A stretch of DNA of 64,000 bases from the NCBI RefSeq assembly GCF_000279535.1, contig NZ_ALCH01000005.1:62001-126000 (forward strand). The letters are read 5' to 3'. Shown piece by piece: positions 30,139 through 42,215 of this stretch. A program made the translations under genes and the position numbers. The stretch comes from Streptococcus infantis SPAR10 (GTDB lineage: Bacteria; Bacillota; Bacilli; Lactobacillales; Streptococcaceae). The notes under the pieces are model-generated. The model was not told where the DNA came from and did not search any database. It saw nothing but the letters and a program-made list of their open reading frames with translations. Each line of letters starts with the position of its first letter. The stretch's first letter is position 1.

Positions 30139-30167
30139 TTGACAAAAGCAAATTTTAGGACTAAACT
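30139..30167 (+). promoter_or_regulatory. Promoter of the ATP synthase operon
   Basis: Consensus TTGACA at 30139-30144, 17-bp spacer, TAAACT at 30162-30167. The leader of about 30 nt has AAAAAAGGAG before atpE. Confidence 0.8.
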
Positions 30168-30204
30168 AGGGAGGTAAATTTAATTTAAAAAAGGAGAATT
30201 CGTC

Positions 30205-30405
30205 ATGAATTTAACATTTTTCGGACTTTGTCTTGCCTGTATGGGTGTATCTATTGCTGAAGGATTGATTATGAGTAATCTCTTCAAGTCTGCCGCTCGT
30301 CAACCTGAAATTATTGACCAATTACGCAGCCTTTTAATTCTTGGTGTTGCCTTTGTAGAAGGTACCTTCTTTGTAACCCTAGCGATGGCATTTGTCATTA
30401 AATAG
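30205..30405 (+). CDS. atpE: ATP synthase Fo subunit c
   Basis: Two-helix proteolipid that forms the rotor ring. It is 66 residues long, the short streptococcal form. The proton-binding carboxylate is Glu52 (AFVEGTFF). Positions where substitutions give optochin resistance in pneumococcus (Gly14, Met23, Val48, Ala49) carry the susceptible residues. The polar loop is AARQPE. It is the first gene of the atp operon, behind the promoter at 30139, with c preceding a as usual in streptococci. Confidence 0.97.
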   Translation: MNLTFFGLCLACMGVSIAEGLIMSNLFKSAARQPEIIDQLRSLLILGVAFVEGTFFVTLAMAFVIK

Positions 30406-30437
30406 ACAACTCTATTTAGAAATGGAGGTGTCAAACC

Positions 30438-31154
30438 ATGGAAGAAAGTTTGAATCCAACCGTTAATATTGGACCAATATCCTTTGATTTGACCCTGCTT
30501 GCCATGTCTCTTGTAACTGTTTTGATGGTTTTTGCCTTTGTCTATTGGGCAAGTCGAAAAATGACCATCCGTCCCAAGGGCAAACAAAATGCTCTTGAGA
30601 TGATTTATGACTTTGTAGTTAGTTTTGCAAAACCAAACATTGGAGATTCATACATCAAGGACTATTCCTTGTTCCTATTTTCTCTATTCTTGTTTATCTT
30701 GGTTGCCAATAATATTGGTTTAATGGCAAAAGTACAAACAACAAACGGTTATAACTTGTGGACTTCTCCAACAGCCAACCTTGGATACGATTTATCCCTC
30801 TCATTATTGATCACTTTGATCGCTCATGTAGAAGGAGTTCGTCGTAGAGGCGTTAAAGAATATTTGAGAGCATTTGTTACACCTGGCTTCATGACTCCGA
30901 TGAACATTTTAGAAGAGTTCACCAATTTTGCCTCCTTGGCGATTCGGATATACGGAAATATTTTTGCCGGTGAGGTTTTAGCAGGATTGCTATTGGCCTT
31001 GTCACAACATGCCTTGTATTGGTATCCTTTTGCCTTTATTGCAAACATGTTATGGACAGCCTTTTCGATTTTCATTTCATGTATTCAAGCTTATGTATTT
31101 ACCATGTTGTCATCTATGTACATTGGTAAAAAAATAAATGAAGGGGAAGAGTAA
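30438..31154 (+). CDS. atpB: ATP synthase Fo subunit a
   Basis: Membrane subunit forming the proton half-channels. The 238 residues have five to six hydrophobic segments, with the essential arginine R170 in [16 protein letters not shown]. Trp206 (NMLWTAFS), another optochin-related position in pneumococcus, is present. The ribosome site is GGAGGTG. It lies between atpE and atpF in the operon. Confidence 0.96.
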   Translation: MEESLNPTVNIGPISFDLTLLAMSLVTVLMVFAFVYWASRKMTIRPKGKQNALEMIYDFVVSFAKPNIGDSYIKDYSLFLFSLFLFILVANNIGLMAKVQTTNGYNLWTSPTANLGYDLSLSLLITLIAHVEGVRRRGVKEYLRAFVTPGFMTPMNILEEFTNFASLAIRIYGNIFAGEVLAGLLLALSQHALYWYPFAFIANMLWTAFSIFISCIQAYVFTMLSSMYIGKKINEGEE

Positions 31155-31172
31155 GTAGAGGAGGATTAGAAG

Positions 31173-31666
31173 ATGGATTTAACTATTAGTACCATTATTG
31201 GTGACTTTATTCTGATCGCTGGTTCCTTCCTTTTATTGATCTTTTTAGTGAAGAAATATGCTTGGGGAAATATTACCAGTGTCTTAGATGAACGCGCTGA
31301 AAAGATTTCTTCAGATATTGATGGTGCCGAGGAAGCCCGTAAAAAGGCAGAGGAACTTGCTAGCAAACGCGAAGCTGAGTTAGCAGGTAGCCGTACCGAA
31401 GCTAAAACGATTATCGAGAATGCAAAGGAAACAGCTGAGAAAAGTAAGGCCGATATTTTGGCTGAAGCTAAACTTGAAGCAGGGCGCTTAAAAGAAAAAG
31501 CCAACCAAGAAATTGCTCAAAATAAAGCTGAAGCTTTACAAAGCGTTAAGGGAGATGTGGCAGACTTGACAATCAGTCTAGCTGGAAAAATCATCTCTCA
31601 AAACCTTGACAGTCAAGCCCATAAAGAACTCATTGATCAGTATATCGATCAGCTAGGAGAAGCTTA

Positions 31667-31667
<1 letters not shown>
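31173..31667 (+). CDS. atpF: ATP synthase Fo subunit b
   Basis: Peripheral-stalk subunit. The 164 residues begin with one membrane helix (about 6-24), followed by a long, charged coiled coil ([19 protein letters not shown] and onward) reaching to the C-terminus. The start follows GAGGAGGA. Its stop overlaps the atpH start by one base (TAATG), coupling the two stalk subunits. Confidence 0.96.
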
Positions 31668-33723
<2,056 letters not shown>

Positions 33724-33738
33724 GAATAGAGGTGTCAG

Positions 33739-34617
33739 ATGGCAGTATCTCTAAATGATATTAAAACAAAAATCGCCTCAACGAAAAATACTAGTCAAAT
33801 TACTAACGCCATGCAGATGGTTTCTGCAGCTAAGTTAGGTCGTTCTGAAGAAGCTGCACGTAACTTCCAGATTTATGCTCAAAAAGTCCGTAAACTCCTT
33901 ACAGACATCCTTCACGGAGATGGTGCTGGCGGATCAACAAATCCAATGTTGATTAGTCGCCCTGTCAAAAAAACAGGCTATATCGTCATTACATCTGACC
34001 GTGGTCTTGTTGGAGGATATAACTCTTCAATCTTGAAGGCTGTCATGGAACTGCAACAAGAATATCATCCATCAGGTGATGATTTCGAAGTCATCTGTAT
34101 TGGTGGTATGGGAGCAGACTTCTTTAAAGCTCGTGGTATTCAGCCAATTTATGAATTGCGTGGTCTCGCAAGTCAACCAAGCTTCGATGAAGTTCGTAAG
34201 ATTATTTCAAAAACCATTGAAATGTATCAAAATGAACTTTTCGATGAGCTCTATGTTTGCTACAACCACCACGTGAATACACTGACAAGTCAAATGCGTG
34301 TGGAGCAGATGCTTCCAATTGTCGACTTGGACCCAAATGAAGCAGATGATAACTACAGCTTGACATTTGAGCTTGAAACAAGTCGTGAAGAAATCTTGGA
34401 TCAACTATTGCCACAGTTTGCAGAAAGTATGATTTACGGTGCTATTATTGATGCCAAGACAGCTGAAAATGCGGCAGGGATGACGGCTATGCAAACAGCT
34501 ACAGATAATGCTAAAAAAGTTATCAATGATTTGACTATCCAGTATAACCGTGCCAGACAGGCGGCGATTACACAAGAAATTACAGAAATTGTAGCAGGAG
34601 CTAGTGCTTTAGAATAG
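33739..34617 (+). CDS. atpG: ATP synthase F1 subunit gamma
   Basis: A 292-residue central-shaft subunit with the usual terminal coiled-coil helices ([22 protein letters not shown] at the start, [21 protein letters not shown] at the end). It lies 15 bp after atpA. Unlike the other atp junctions, 191 bp separate it from atpD, and a BOX repeat fills most of that gap. Confidence 0.96.
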   Translation: MAVSLNDIKTKIASTKNTSQITNAMQMVSAAKLGRSEEAARNFQIYAQKVRKLLTDILHGDGAGGSTNPMLISRPVKKTGYIVITSDRGLVGGYNSSILKAVMELQQEYHPSGDDFEVICIGGMGADFFKARGIQPIYELRGLASQPSFDEVRKIISKTIEMYQNELFDELYVCYNHHVNTLTSQMRVEQMLPIVDLDPNEADDNYSLTFELETSREEILDQLLPQFAESMIYGAIIDAKTAENAAGMTAMQTATDNAKKVINDLTIQYNRARQAAITQEITEIVAGASALE

Positions 34618-34648
34618 GCTCTAGTCCAGCTCGTATGAAAATGAACTT

Positions 34649-34753
34649 ATACTCAATGAAAATCAAAGAGCAAACTAGGAAGCTAGCCGCAGGCTGTACT
34701 TGAGTACGGTAAGTCGATGCTGACGTGGTTTGAATTAGATTTTCGAAGAGTAT
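34649..34753. repeat. BOX element (boxC-boxA type) between atpG and atpD
   Basis: 105 bp bounded by inverted ends ATACTC/GAGTAT and GAAAATC/GATTTTC. The left part has the boxC-like AAACTAGGAAGCTAGCCGCA. The right part has the boxA-like GATGCTGACGTGGTTTGAA. No boxB copy is present. BOX repeats are typical of S. pneumoniae and relatives and fold into long RNA stems. It lies inside the atp transcript, and no terminator-like T tract follows it. Confidence 0.85.
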
Positions 34754-34808
34754 TAGGACCTAGTTGAGCTAGGAACCGACAGTATCTTATACAGAATAGG
34801 AGAAGTAG

Positions 34809-36215
<1,407 letters not shown>

Positions 36216-36225
36216 GAGGTGATCT

Positions 36226-36645
36226 ATGGCACATTTAACTGTCCAGATCGTGACACCAGATGGCCTCGTCTATGATCACCATGCCAGCTTTGTATCGGTA
36301 CGAACTCTGGATGGTGAGATGGGGATCTTGCCACGACATGAAAATATGATTGCGGTTCTAGCAGTTGATGAAGTAAAGGTTAAACGCATCGATGATGATA
36401 CTCATGTGAACTGGATTGCAGTAAACGGAGGAATTATTGAGATTGCTAAAAATGTCATTACCATTATTGCTGACTCAGCTGAACGTGCGCGCGATATTGA
36501 TGTTAGTCGTGCAGAACGTGCTAAACTTCGTGCAGAACGTGAAATCGAAGAAGCACAAGACAAACACTTAATCGATCAAGAGCGCCGTGCTAAAATTGCA
36601 TTGCAACGTGCTATTAACCGTATCAATGTCGGAAATAAATTATAA
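36226..36645 (+). CDS. atpC: ATP synthase F1 subunit epsilon
   Basis: A 139-residue regulatory subunit with an N-terminal beta sandwich ([37 protein letters not shown]) and a C-terminal two-helix hairpin rich in Arg and Glu. It starts ten bases after atpD and ends the operon. The terminator at 36649 follows immediately. Confidence 0.96.
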   Translation: MAHLTVQIVTPDGLVYDHHASFVSVRTLDGEMGILPRHENMIAVLAVDEVKVKRIDDDTHVNWIAVNGGIIEIAKNVITIIADSAERARDIDVSRAERAKLRAEREIEEAQDKHLIDQERRAKIALQRAINRINVGNKL

Positions 36646-36648
36646 AAT

Positions 36649-36684
36649 AAAAAATGAACTTGATTTAACAAGTTCATTTTTTAT
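36649..36684. terminator. Bidirectional terminator between atpC and the lactonase-like gene
   Basis: A perfect 14-bp stem (36649-36662 with 36669-36682), A-rich left side and T-rich right side, between converging genes. Confidence 0.9.
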
Positions 36685-36690
36685 TAGTTC

Positions 36691-37704
36691 TTATTTATTG
36701 AAACTTATGCAGACTGCTTCAGGAACATGAAATTCATTAGAGATTTCTGCCAGTCTACCAGTTTCAGGATTGCGCTTAAAGACTGTAGCGTTATCAGAAT
36801 CCTGGTGAACAGCGATAAGGAATTCTTGGTCAGGTGACAAATCAAAATCACGTGGATTTTTCCCATTGGTTGGAACAATCTCTAATAATTCCAAGCTTCC
36901 ATCTGCTAAAATGCTATAAACAGCGATAGAATCATGGCCTCGGTTAGAAGCGTAGAGGAATTTGCCATCTTTAGAAAGACGAATAGCCGCAGTACCATTA
37001 AAGCCATTATAGTCATCTGGTAAGGTTGAAATGACCTGCATTTGTTCAAATTCTCCGACTCCATCGTAAATCAAAACTTCAATCGTACTGTTGAGTTCAC
37101 AGATGAGATAAGCAATCTTGTAGTGGTGGTGGAAAACAAGGTGACGAGCACCAGCGCCAGGATTACAATTATAAGTTGCTAGTTTAGTCAACTTTCCTTC
37201 TAGATCGACATCATAGGTAGTGACCTCGTCAGTACCCAAGTCACAAGTTACCAAATATTGGTCTGGTGTTAAATCGGTGTAGTGTACGTGGGGAGAAGAT
37301 TGATTTTCATGTGGACCATGGCCAGTGTGTTGAACTTTGTCTGCCAATTCAAGACAGCCATCTTCTTTACGTTTGTAGACTAGAACTTGACCTTTATGAT
37401 AGTTAGCGCCATAGACTAGACTCCGTGTCTCATCGACTGCAACATAGCAGTGAGGAGCACCTTCTTCAACGACGTGATTCAGGAGGACACCATCAGTTTT
37501 GTATGCTGCGATTCCACCTTTGTCCTCATGGCTTCCGACAGTATAGAGATGCTGATGCTGATCAAAGGCTAGGTAGGTTGGACTTGGTTCTGCTGCAAAG
37601 AGTTCTAGATTTGAGAGTTTGCCAGTCTCAGTATCAAAATCAGCCTTGTAAATCCCTTGAGAAATACGTCGTGTATAGGTTCCAAAATATACTATTTCTT
37701 TCAT
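36691..37704 (-). CDS. Lactonase family protein (6-phosphogluconolactonase-like beta propeller)
   Basis: A 337-residue protein of the seven-bladed lactonase family (PF10282 type). The typical opening is YFGTYTRRISQGIY, with ENQSSPHVHYTDLTPD, PGAGARHLVFHHHYKIAYLICE and ASNRGHDSIAVY in order. E. coli Pgl of this family hydrolyses 6-phosphogluconolactone. The true substrate here is not proven. The second ATG (37704) is preferred because AGAGG lies seven bases before it, while the first ATG is too close. It has an extended -10 promoter at 37733. Confidence 0.88.
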   Translation of the reverse strand: MKEIVYFGTYTRRISQGIYKADFDTETGKLSNLELFAAEPSPTYLAFDQHQHLYTVGSHEDKGGIAAYKTDGVLLNHVVEEGAPHCYVAVDETRSLVYGANYHKGQVLVYKRKEDGCLELADKVQHTGHGPHENQSSPHVHYTDLTPDQYLVTCDLGTDEVTTYDVDLEGKLTKLATYNCNPGAGARHLVFHHHYKIAYLICELNSTIEVLIYDGVGEFEQMQVISTLPDDYNGFNGTAAIRLSKDGKFLYASNRGHDSIAVYSILADGSLELLEIVPTNGKNPRDFDLSPDQEFLIAVHQDSDNATVFKRNPETGRLAEISNEFHVPEAVCISFNK

Positions 37705-37732
37705 ATTCATACCTCTAGAAAAAGATAATTCA

Positions 37733-37741
37733 ATTATAACA
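37733..37741 (-). promoter_or_regulatory. Extended -10 promoter of the lactonase-like gene
   Basis: Minus-strand TGT-TATAAT with hexamer 37738-37733. No good -35. Confidence 0.6.
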
Positions 37742-37857
37742 TAAAAAGGCCTGCTAGATGAAAAATCTAAGTCAGAAAAAACAGCTCTTCCCTTGTCAAG
37801 AAGACAAATTTATCTCTTGCTAAAAGACTATAAAAAACCCTTATTTTTCTTAAAACA

Positions 37858-37866
37858 TGGTATAAT
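37858..37866 (+). promoter_or_regulatory. Extended -10 promoter of the second AI-2E gene
   Basis: TGG-TATAAT with hexamer 37861-37866. The 115 bp between this and the divergent promoter at 37733 show no further clear signal. Confidence 0.65.
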
Positions 37867-37892
37867 GTTAGGACAAAGGAAAGGAAGAAAAA

Positions 37893-39056
37893 ATGGAACA
37901 AAAAGAGAAACACTTTACCTTATCTTGGTTTTTTAAATGGTTTTTAGACAATAAAGCGACCACTGTTTTCTTGGTGACCTTGTTATTAGGTCTCAATATT
38001 TTTATTCTCAGTAAAATTAGCTTTTTATTTTTCCCAGTTATAGACTTTTTATCAGTAGTGATGTTGCCGGTTATTTTATCGGGTCTACTTTTTTACCTCT
38101 TAAATCCACTAGTAGATCTGATGGAGAAGTACAAGATTAACCGTGTCTTAGCCATCAGTATTATCTTTATCATTATTGCAATACTCTTGATTATTGGACT
38201 AGCCGTTGCAATTCCAAACCTTCAACGTCAAGTAGTCGTTTTTGCGCAAAATGTCCCAAGTTATCTCGAGGATGCTGACAGAGTTATTGATGATCTTGTT
38301 ACCAAGCGTTTGCCGGATGACTTTAGACCACAATTGGAGCAAGTTTTAGCTAATTTTTCAACACAAGCAACTGCTTGGGCAAGTAATATTTCTTCTAAGG
38401 CTGTTAACTGGGTGAGTGCTCTTATCAGTGGAACGTCACAGGTCATTGTCGCTCTGATCATCATGCCATTTATGCTCTTTTATCTCCTTCGAGATGGAAA
38501 AGGACTTAGAGACTATATTACTCAATTCTTACCAAATAAATTGAGAGAACCAGTTGGTAAGGTTCTTTCAGAAGTCAATCAACAACTTTCCAATTATGTT
38601 CGAGGGCAAATTACAGTGGCTGTAATCGTCGCCATCATGTTTATTATCTTATTCAAGATTATAGGACTTCGTTATGCTGTTACTTTAGGTATTACAGCCG
38701 GTTTTCTCAATTTAGTTCCTTATCTAGGTAGTTTTCTTGCAATGATTCCAGCCCTTATTTTGGGTTTGATTGCTGGTCCTGTTATGCTCTTAAAAGTTAT
38801 TATCGTTTTCATTGTAGAGCAAACTATAGAGGGACGTTTTGTTTCTCCACTGATTTTGGGTAGCCAATTGAATATTCACCCAATTACCATTCTTTTTGTA
38901 CTGTTGACTTCAGGATCCATGTTTGGTATTTGGGGTGTATTGCTAGGTATTCCAATCTATGCTTCCGCAAAAGTAGTCATCTCAGCAATTTTTGATTGGT
39001 ATAAAGGAGTTAGTGGACTTTATGAACCAGTAGAGGAGACTGAAGGTGAACAATAG
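37893..39056 (+). CDS. AI-2E family membrane protein (second copy)
   Basis: A 387-residue membrane protein of the same superfamily as the one at 13420. The family core is AGFLNLVPYLGSFLAMIPALILG and the tail is HPITILFVLLTSGSMFGIWGVLLGIP. The soluble middle part spans about 110-180. The C-terminus is acidic (EPVEETEGEQ). The ribosome site is AAAGGAAAGGAAG. Its end overlaps the start of the TPR gene by 11 bases, so the two are coupled. The transported substrate is unknown. Confidence 0.88.
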   Translation: MEQKEKHFTLSWFFKWFLDNKATTVFLVTLLLGLNIFILSKISFLFFPVIDFLSVVMLPVILSGLLFYLLNPLVDLMEKYKINRVLAISIIFIIIAILLIIGLAVAIPNLQRQVVVFAQNVPSYLEDADRVIDDLVTKRLPDDFRPQLEQVLANFSTQATAWASNISSKAVNWVSALISGTSQVIVALIIMPFMLFYLLRDGKGLRDYITQFLPNKLREPVGKVLSEVNQQLSNYVRGQITVAVIVAIMFIILFKIIGLRYAVTLGITAGFLNLVPYLGSFLAMIPALILGLIAGPVMLLKVIIVFIVEQTIEGRFVSPLILGSQLNIHPITILFVLLTSGSMFGIWGVLLGIPIYASAKVVISAIFDWYKGVSGLYEPVEETEGEQ

Positions 39057-40278
39057 TCAACAAATGCTCGAGGCCTTGGAGCAACAAGATTTATCAAGAG
39101 CTGATTCTTTTTTCCAAAATGCCCTAGAGGAAGATTCAGATGAAGTTCTTCTTGAACTTGCTGCATATCTCGAAGGGATTGGTTTCTATCCACAGGCAGC
39201 ACAGATCTATGAGAAATTAGCGCCGAAATTTCCAGAAGTCTACATCAATCTAGCTGCAATAGCTGGTGAGGATGGACTTATCGAAGAAGCTTTTGATTAT
39301 TTAGAGAAGATTGGTCCAGAAAGTGAATGGTACGTATCAGCTCTTGCCTTAAAAGCAGATTTATATCAGATGGAAGGATTGACAGATGTTGCGCGTGAGA
39401 AGCTTTTAGAAGCTCGTAGCTACTCTGATGATCCTCTCCTGATATTTGGACTAGCTGAACTAGATAGTGAGCTAGGAAACGATTTAGAAGCCATTAAGGG
39501 CTATGCTCAACTAGATAATCGAGTTATCTACGATCAAACTGGAATTTCGACCTATCAGAGAATTGGTCTTGCTTATGCACGTTTAGGTAAGTTTGAATCT
39601 GCAATAGAATTTTTAGAAAAAGCCTTAGAGTTAGAATATGATGATCAAACAGCCTTTGAGCTTGCAAGTCTCTATTTTGACCAAGAAGACTACCAGAAAG
39701 CCGTACTATACTTTAAACAACTAGACACTATTTCTCCAGATTTTGAGGGTTATGAATATGGTTATAGTCAAGCACTGCATAAGGAGCATCAGACAGAAGA
39801 GGCTCTTAAAATAGCTCAACAAGGCTTGTCAAAAAATCCTTTTGAAACTCGGCTCTTACTCCTTGCATCTCAGCTATCTTATGAGTTGCATCAACCTGAG
39901 CAAGCAGAAGCTTATCTGATTCAAGCACAAGAAAATGCTGATGACCAGGAAGAAATTTTGCTACGCTTAGCTACCATCTACCAAGAACAAGAAAGATACG
40001 AAGATATTCTAGCTTTAGCAGTCTATGAACCTGAAAACCTCTTGACTAAATGGATGATTGCGCGAAGCTATCAAGAGACTGAAGAATTAGATGCAGCATA
40101 TGATCTCTATAAGGAACTTGCTACTGAACTCAAGGATAATCCAGAGTTTTTGGAACAGTTTATTTATTTGTTAAGAGAGTTAGGTAAGCTAGAAGAAGCA
40201 AAAGACTACATTCAATCCTATCTACAATTAGTACCTGATGATTTACAAATGCAAGATTTGTATGATTATTTATCTTAA
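39046..40278 (+). CDS. Tetratricopeptide repeat protein
   Basis: A 410-residue acidic, all-helical protein with about ten TPR-like units, for example AAYLEGIGFYPQAAQIYEKL, LAYARLGKFESAIEFLEKAL and ASLYFDQEDYQKAVLYFKQL. There is no signal peptide or membrane helix, so it is cytoplasmic. The start codon is GTG (39046), preceded by GAGGAG inside the end of the AI-2E gene. TPR proteins act as interaction scaffolds. The partner is unknown, though coupling to a membrane protein suggests a role at the membrane. Confidence 0.88.
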   Translation: MNNSQQMLEALEQQDLSRADSFFQNALEEDSDEVLLELAAYLEGIGFYPQAAQIYEKLAPKFPEVYINLAAIAGEDGLIEEAFDYLEKIGPESEWYVSALALKADLYQMEGLTDVAREKLLEARSYSDDPLLIFGLAELDSELGNDLEAIKGYAQLDNRVIYDQTGISTYQRIGLAYARLGKFESAIEFLEKALELEYDDQTAFELASLYFDQEDYQKAVLYFKQLDTISPDFEGYEYGYSQALHKEHQTEEALKIAQQGLSKNPFETRLLLLASQLSYELHQPEQAEAYLIQAQENADDQEEILLRLATIYQEQERYEDILALAVYEPENLLTKWMIARSYQETEELDAAYDLYKELATELKDNPEFLEQFIYLLRELGKLEEAKDYIQSYLQLVPDDLQMQDLYDYLS

Positions 40279-40283
40279 ATACA

Positions 40284-40321
40284 AAAGATAATCACCAAGC
40301 AAAGGTGATTTTCTTTTTTTA
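40284..40321 (+). terminator. Terminator after the TPR gene
   Basis: Stem AATCACC (40290-40296) with GGTGATT (40304-40310), extended by A/T pairs, then a T tract. Confidence 0.82.
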
Positions 40322-40384
40322 TTAAAAAGAAGTATAAATTGCTTTAAATTTGGGTGGATTGAGTATGAACTTTTAGTATTTTTT

Positions 40385-40393
40385 TGATATAAT
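40385..40393 (+). promoter_or_regulatory. Extended -10 promoter of degV
   Basis: TGA-TATAAT with hexamer 40388-40393, 56 bp before the ATG. Confidence 0.65.
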
Positions 40394-40448
40394 TGTTATA
40401 GTTATAAGTTGAACAATCAACAATAGTAAAAATAGAAAGATTGGCAAA

Positions 40449-41285
40449 ATGACAAAAGTAAAAATTGTAACGGATTCTTCGGTTACTATTGAACCGGAAG
40501 TGGTTAAAGAATTTGATATTACTGTTGTTCCACTATCTGTGATGATTGATAGTGTCCTTTATTCAGATGCAGATCTTGAAGAAGGAGAATTTCTTCGCTT
40601 GATGCAAGCTAGTAAAAATCTTCCTAAGACTAGTCAACCACCAGTGGGACTCTTTGCAGAAATTTTTGATGATTTGGGTAAGGATGGTAGTCAGATTCTA
40701 GCTATTCACATGTCCCATGCTTTATCAGGAACTGTTGAAGCGGCTCGTCAAGGAGCAAGTTTGTCAACAGCAGATGTAACTGTTTTGGATAGTTCATTCA
40801 CAGATCAGGCCTTGAAATTCCAAGTTGTGGAAGCTGCTAAACTAGCTCAAGAAGGAAAAGACCTTGAAACTATTCTAACCCATGTAGAGGAAGTAAAAAA
40901 TCACACCGAACTCTACATCGGTGTTTCAACTTTAGAAAATCTTGTAAAAGGTGGTCGCATTGGCCGTGTTACTGGTTTGCTGAGCTCTTTACTGAATATT
41001 CGAGTAGTCATGCAGATGAAAGATAATGAATTGCAACCGATTGTCAAAGGTCGTGGTTCAAAAACCTTTAAGAAATGGTTGGATGAGTTAGTAGCCACTC
41101 TTTCAAATCGTTCAGTAGCTGAGATTGGTATTTCTTATGCAGGTACAAATGAATTTGCAAACGAGATGAAAGCTGTTCTACAACCTTACGTTGAAAAACC
41201 GATTTCAGTCCTAGAAACAGGCTCAATTATCCAAACTCACACCGGGGAAAACGCCTGGGCGATCTTAATTCGCTATAATTCCTAA
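40449..41285 (+). CDS. DegV family fatty-acid-binding protein
   Basis: A 278-residue DegV-fold protein. The N-terminal [27 protein letters not shown], the fatty-acid-contact segment [13 protein letters not shown] and [20 protein letters not shown] are all standard. Such proteins present bound fatty acid to a FakA-type kinase (FakB role) for phospholipid synthesis. Which fatty acid this copy binds cannot be told. The ribosome site is weak (GAAAGATTGG). It is monocistronic, upstream of hup. Confidence 0.88.
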   Translation: MTKVKIVTDSSVTIEPEVVKEFDITVVPLSVMIDSVLYSDADLEEGEFLRLMQASKNLPKTSQPPVGLFAEIFDDLGKDGSQILAIHMSHALSGTVEAARQGASLSTADVTVLDSSFTDQALKFQVVEAAKLAQEGKDLETILTHVEEVKNHTELYIGVSTLENLVKGGRIGRVTGLLSSLLNIRVVMQMKDNELQPIVKGRGSKTFKKWLDELVATLSNRSVAEIGISYAGTNEFANEMKAVLQPYVEKPISVLETGSIIQTHTGENAWAILIRYNS

Positions 41286-41317
41286 AAAAATGAAGAAAAA
41301 TCAATAAAAACGTGTTT

Positions 41318-41351
41318 TTGACTTGACCTAAAAGCAATTTTAGGTTATGAT
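41318..41351 (+). promoter_or_regulatory. hup promoter with palindromic spacer
   Basis: TTGACC at 41323-41328, 17-bp spacer, TATGAT at 41346-41351. The spacer is almost exactly filled by the perfect inverted repeat ACCTAAAA-GCAA-TTTTAGGT (41326-41345). Another TTGACT overlaps at 41318. Confidence 0.7.
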
Positions 41352-41392
41352 TATAAGTGTTAATTAGAAATAATTTTGGAGGATTCATTAAC

Positions 41393-41668
41393 ATGGCAAA
41401 CAAACAAGATTTGATCGCTAAAGTAGCAGAAGCTACAGAATTGACTAAGAAAGATTCAGCAGCAGCAGTTGACGCTGTATTCGCAGCTGTAACTGAATTC
41501 CTTTCAGCTGGTGAAAAAGTTCAATTGATCGGTTTTGGTAACTTCGAAGTTCGTAAACGTGCAGCTCGTAAAGGTCGCAACCCACAAACTGGTAAAGAAA
41601 TCAAAATCAAAGCTTCTAAAGTTCCAGCATTCAAAGCTGGTAAAGCTCTTAAAGAAGCAGTTAAATAA
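41393..41668 (+). CDS. hup: DNA-binding protein HU
   Basis: A 91-residue nucleoid protein and the main DNA-bending factor in streptococci. It begins [20 protein letters not shown] and has the DNA-arm region [17 protein letters not shown], with the proline at the arm tip that intercalates DNA. The start is ATG 41393, behind TTGGAGGA. The in-frame opening from 41357 adds non-conserved residues. Strong codon bias and a long terminator follow. Confidence 0.97.
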   Translation: MANKQDLIAKVAEATELTKKDSAAAVDAVFAAVTEFLSAGEKVQLIGFGNFEVRKRAARKGRNPQTGKEIKIKASKVPAFKAGKALKEAVK

Positions 41669-41679
41669 TGATTTTATAA

Positions 41680-41730
41680 AAAACCTATTAATCAAGCGTC
41701 AAGCTTGGTTCGTAGGTTTTTTTATTTTGT
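41680..41730 (+). terminator. hup terminator
   Basis: An outer stem AAAACCTA (41680-41687) with TAGGTTTT (41713-41720) and an inner stem 41690-41697 with 41703-41710, followed by a T tract. Confidence 0.88.
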
Positions 41731-41816
41731 AGAGGACTTGTTACGAAAGTAGAAGTAGAAATAAGAATTTGGACTATTATAAGCTATAAAAAAATTAAAG
41801 CTTGAAAAAATAAAGG

Positions 41817-41852
41817 AAACAAAAAAACAACTCCGAATCGAAGTTGTTTTCG
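41817..41852 (-). terminator. Terminator of rpmE2 (minus strand)
   Basis: Stem 41840-41848 with 41826-41834 (one G-T pair in RNA), loop of five, followed on the minus strand by a run of T's. Confidence 0.85.
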
Positions 41853-41880
41853 TTTAACCGTATACAAGTGATGCGGTTGA

Positions 41881-42123
41881 TTATTTGAGACCGTATTTTT
41901 TGTTGAAACGATCCACGCGTCCATCTGCTTGAGTGAACTTTTGACGTCCAGTGTAGAATGGGTGTGAGTCTGATGAAATTTCCACACGGATCAATGGGTA
42001 AGTTTCGCCTTCGAACTCAACTGTTTCGCTAGAGCGTTTTGTTGAACCGCTAAGGAATTTGTAACCAGTAGTTGTGTCCATGAAGACAACTGGGCGATAT
42101 TCTGGATGGATATCTTTTTTCAT
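41881..42123 (-). CDS. rpmE2: Ribosomal protein L31 type B
   Basis: An 80-residue 50S protein starting [16 protein letters not shown], with the type B motif FLSGSTKRS and no zinc-binding cysteine pairs, so it is the zinc-independent form. The ATG at 42123, behind AAAGGAAA, matches the family. An upstream in-frame ATG at 42165 adds a non-conserved extension. It has its own promoter at 42182 and follows pde2 on the same strand. Confidence 0.95.
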   Translation of the reverse strand: MKKDIHPEYRPVVFMDTTTGYKFLSGSTKRSSETVEFEGETYPLIRVEISSDSHPFYTGRQKFTQADGRVDRFNKKYGLK

Positions 42124-42181
42124 TTTGCAATATTTCCTTTCTGCCATGGTCTCTTTGCGAGCCATAGATTGTTACCATACT

Positions 42182-42210
42182 AGTCTATCAGATTCTGAAA
42201 AGTTTGGCAA
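42182..42210 (-). promoter_or_regulatory. rpmE2 promoter
   Basis: Minus strand TTGCCA (42210-42205), 17-bp spacer, TAGACT (42187-42182) preceded by TGA (extended -10). Confidence 0.65.
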
Positions 42211-42215
42211 GCTTT

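Noticed and set aside
37742..37857. Possible small RNA between the divergent lactonase and AI-2E promoters
   Set aside because: Only five-base stems such as TTGTC/GACAA and no clear promoter-terminator pair.
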